Shown here: in pieces, positions 63,761 through 64,000 of the stretch
Position numbering within the stretch: position 1 is the first letter of the stretch
Layout of the letters: the number at the start of each line of letters is the position of its first letter
Assembly: GCF_000737705.1 (NCBI RefSeq)
Contig: NZ_JPRH01000002.1
Coordinates: forward strand, 124,001 to 188,000
Source: Chryseobacterium soli
GTDB lineage: Bacteria; Bacteroidota; Bacteroidia; Flavobacteriales; Weeksellaceae
Length of the DNA: 64,000 bases
Reading direction: 5' to 3'
The notes under the pieces: generated by a model
What the model was told of the DNA's origin: nothing
Database searches by the model: none
What the model saw: only the letters and a program-made list of their open reading frames with translations
Program-made: the position numbers and the translations under genes

Positions 63761-64000
63761 ATGAAAAAACTTTTATTAGCCTCAGCATTGGCATTCTCTA
63801 CTTTATCTTTCGCCCAGATTGATTTTTCAAGTACGAGATTTGGTGTCACTGCGGGAGGAAACTATTCCCGAGTAAGAAATGCCCACAATCCTTCAGGAGC
63901 AAGATTTGCTTTTCAGGGAGGTGCTTTAGCCTTAATCCCTGTAGGGAAATCTAACCAGTTTTTCATTCAGCCCGAAGTTACCTATTACGGAGCAGGAGAA
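63761..64000 (+). CDS. outer-membrane beta-barrel protein, N-terminal part (3' end outside window)
   Basis: The first 80 codons are visible: signal peptide MKKLLLASALAFSTLSFAQ, then FGVTAGGNYSRV, FAFQGGALALIPVG and FFIQPEVTYYG, the start of a small PorT/OMP_b-brl-like barrel with alternating hydrophobic residues. The gene continues past the window. Too short for an ORF list but clearly coding; it begins 17 bases after sucD. Confidence 0.75.
   Translation, partial: MKKLLLASALAFSTLSFAQIDFSSTRFGVTAGGNYSRVRNAHNPSGARFAFQGGALALIPVGKSNQFFIQPEVTYYGAGE

Noticed and set aside
1..64000. CRISPR arrays, rRNA, tRNA, prophage or intact insertion sequences
   Set aside because: No regularly spaced direct repeats, no conserved RNA gene sequences and no transposase or phage structural genes were found on reading both strands.

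Overview
The window looks like chromosomal DNA of a Bacteroidota member of the class Flavobacteriia, most likely Chryseobacterium or a close relative. The reasons are AT-rich DNA, Bacteroidota-type promoters (TAnnTTTG at -7), few Shine-Dalgarno sites, a fused lpxC-fabZ gene, a PorX regulator of the type IX secretion system (T9SS), a short class Id-like ribonucleotide reductase, an Oar-like TonB receptor, and secreted proteins with the flavobacterial VGINT..P..LDV head. The genus call is an inference. I saw no rRNA, tRNA, CRISPR array or intact insertion sequence.

Layout. 0-3.1 kb: housekeeping genes (alpha/beta hydrolase end, HD hydrolase, membrane protein, small hypothetical, DUF72). 3.4-9.0 kb: a large TonB-dependent receptor facing a two-gene operon for a VGINT secreted protein and a lectin-like secreted protein. 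9.7-12.9 kb: nrdB, a small ABM-fold gene and nrdA, with three DnaA-box-like sites upstream. 13.3-19.9 kb: a MacAB-like export operon with two permeases, a periplasmic adaptor, a secreted HExxH metalloprotease and an intruding four-helix-bundle (S23) gene. 20-22.9 kb: a thioredoxin-reductase-like flavoprotein, glyA and recX.

22.9-46.2 kb: a Wzx/Wzy-type surface polysaccharide (capsule or O-antigen) locus. It holds nucleotide-sugar enzymes (three DegT-family proteins, a WbpM/PglF-like and an FnlA-like dehydratase, a TviB/WbpA-like dehydrogenase, a WbpV-like SDR, RfbC), export proteins (Wza, Wzc), flippase, polymerase, three GT2 enzymes, two hexapeptide acyltransferases, a DUF4838 protein, one opposite-strand gene resembling a fucosyltransferase, and a WecA/WbpL-type initiating transferase. 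One DegT-family protein has arginine in place of the PLP lysine. Sampled lines of this region are more AT-rich than the housekeeping regions.

46.2-50.5 kb: rimO, two tandem secreted proteins, then about 1 kb without an intact gene but with coding-like relics. 50.5-56.5 kb: rlpA-like, xth, yciI-like, porX, an S41 peptidase and an NYN-LOTUS protein. 56.6-64 kb: an HD phosphohydrolase followed by lpxD, lpxC-fabZ, lpxA, efp, a second lpxD-like gene and sucD, ending in the start of an outer-membrane barrel gene. Envelope building is the common thread: lipid A genes, surface polysaccharide, secreted surface proteins and the PorX regulator all lie here.
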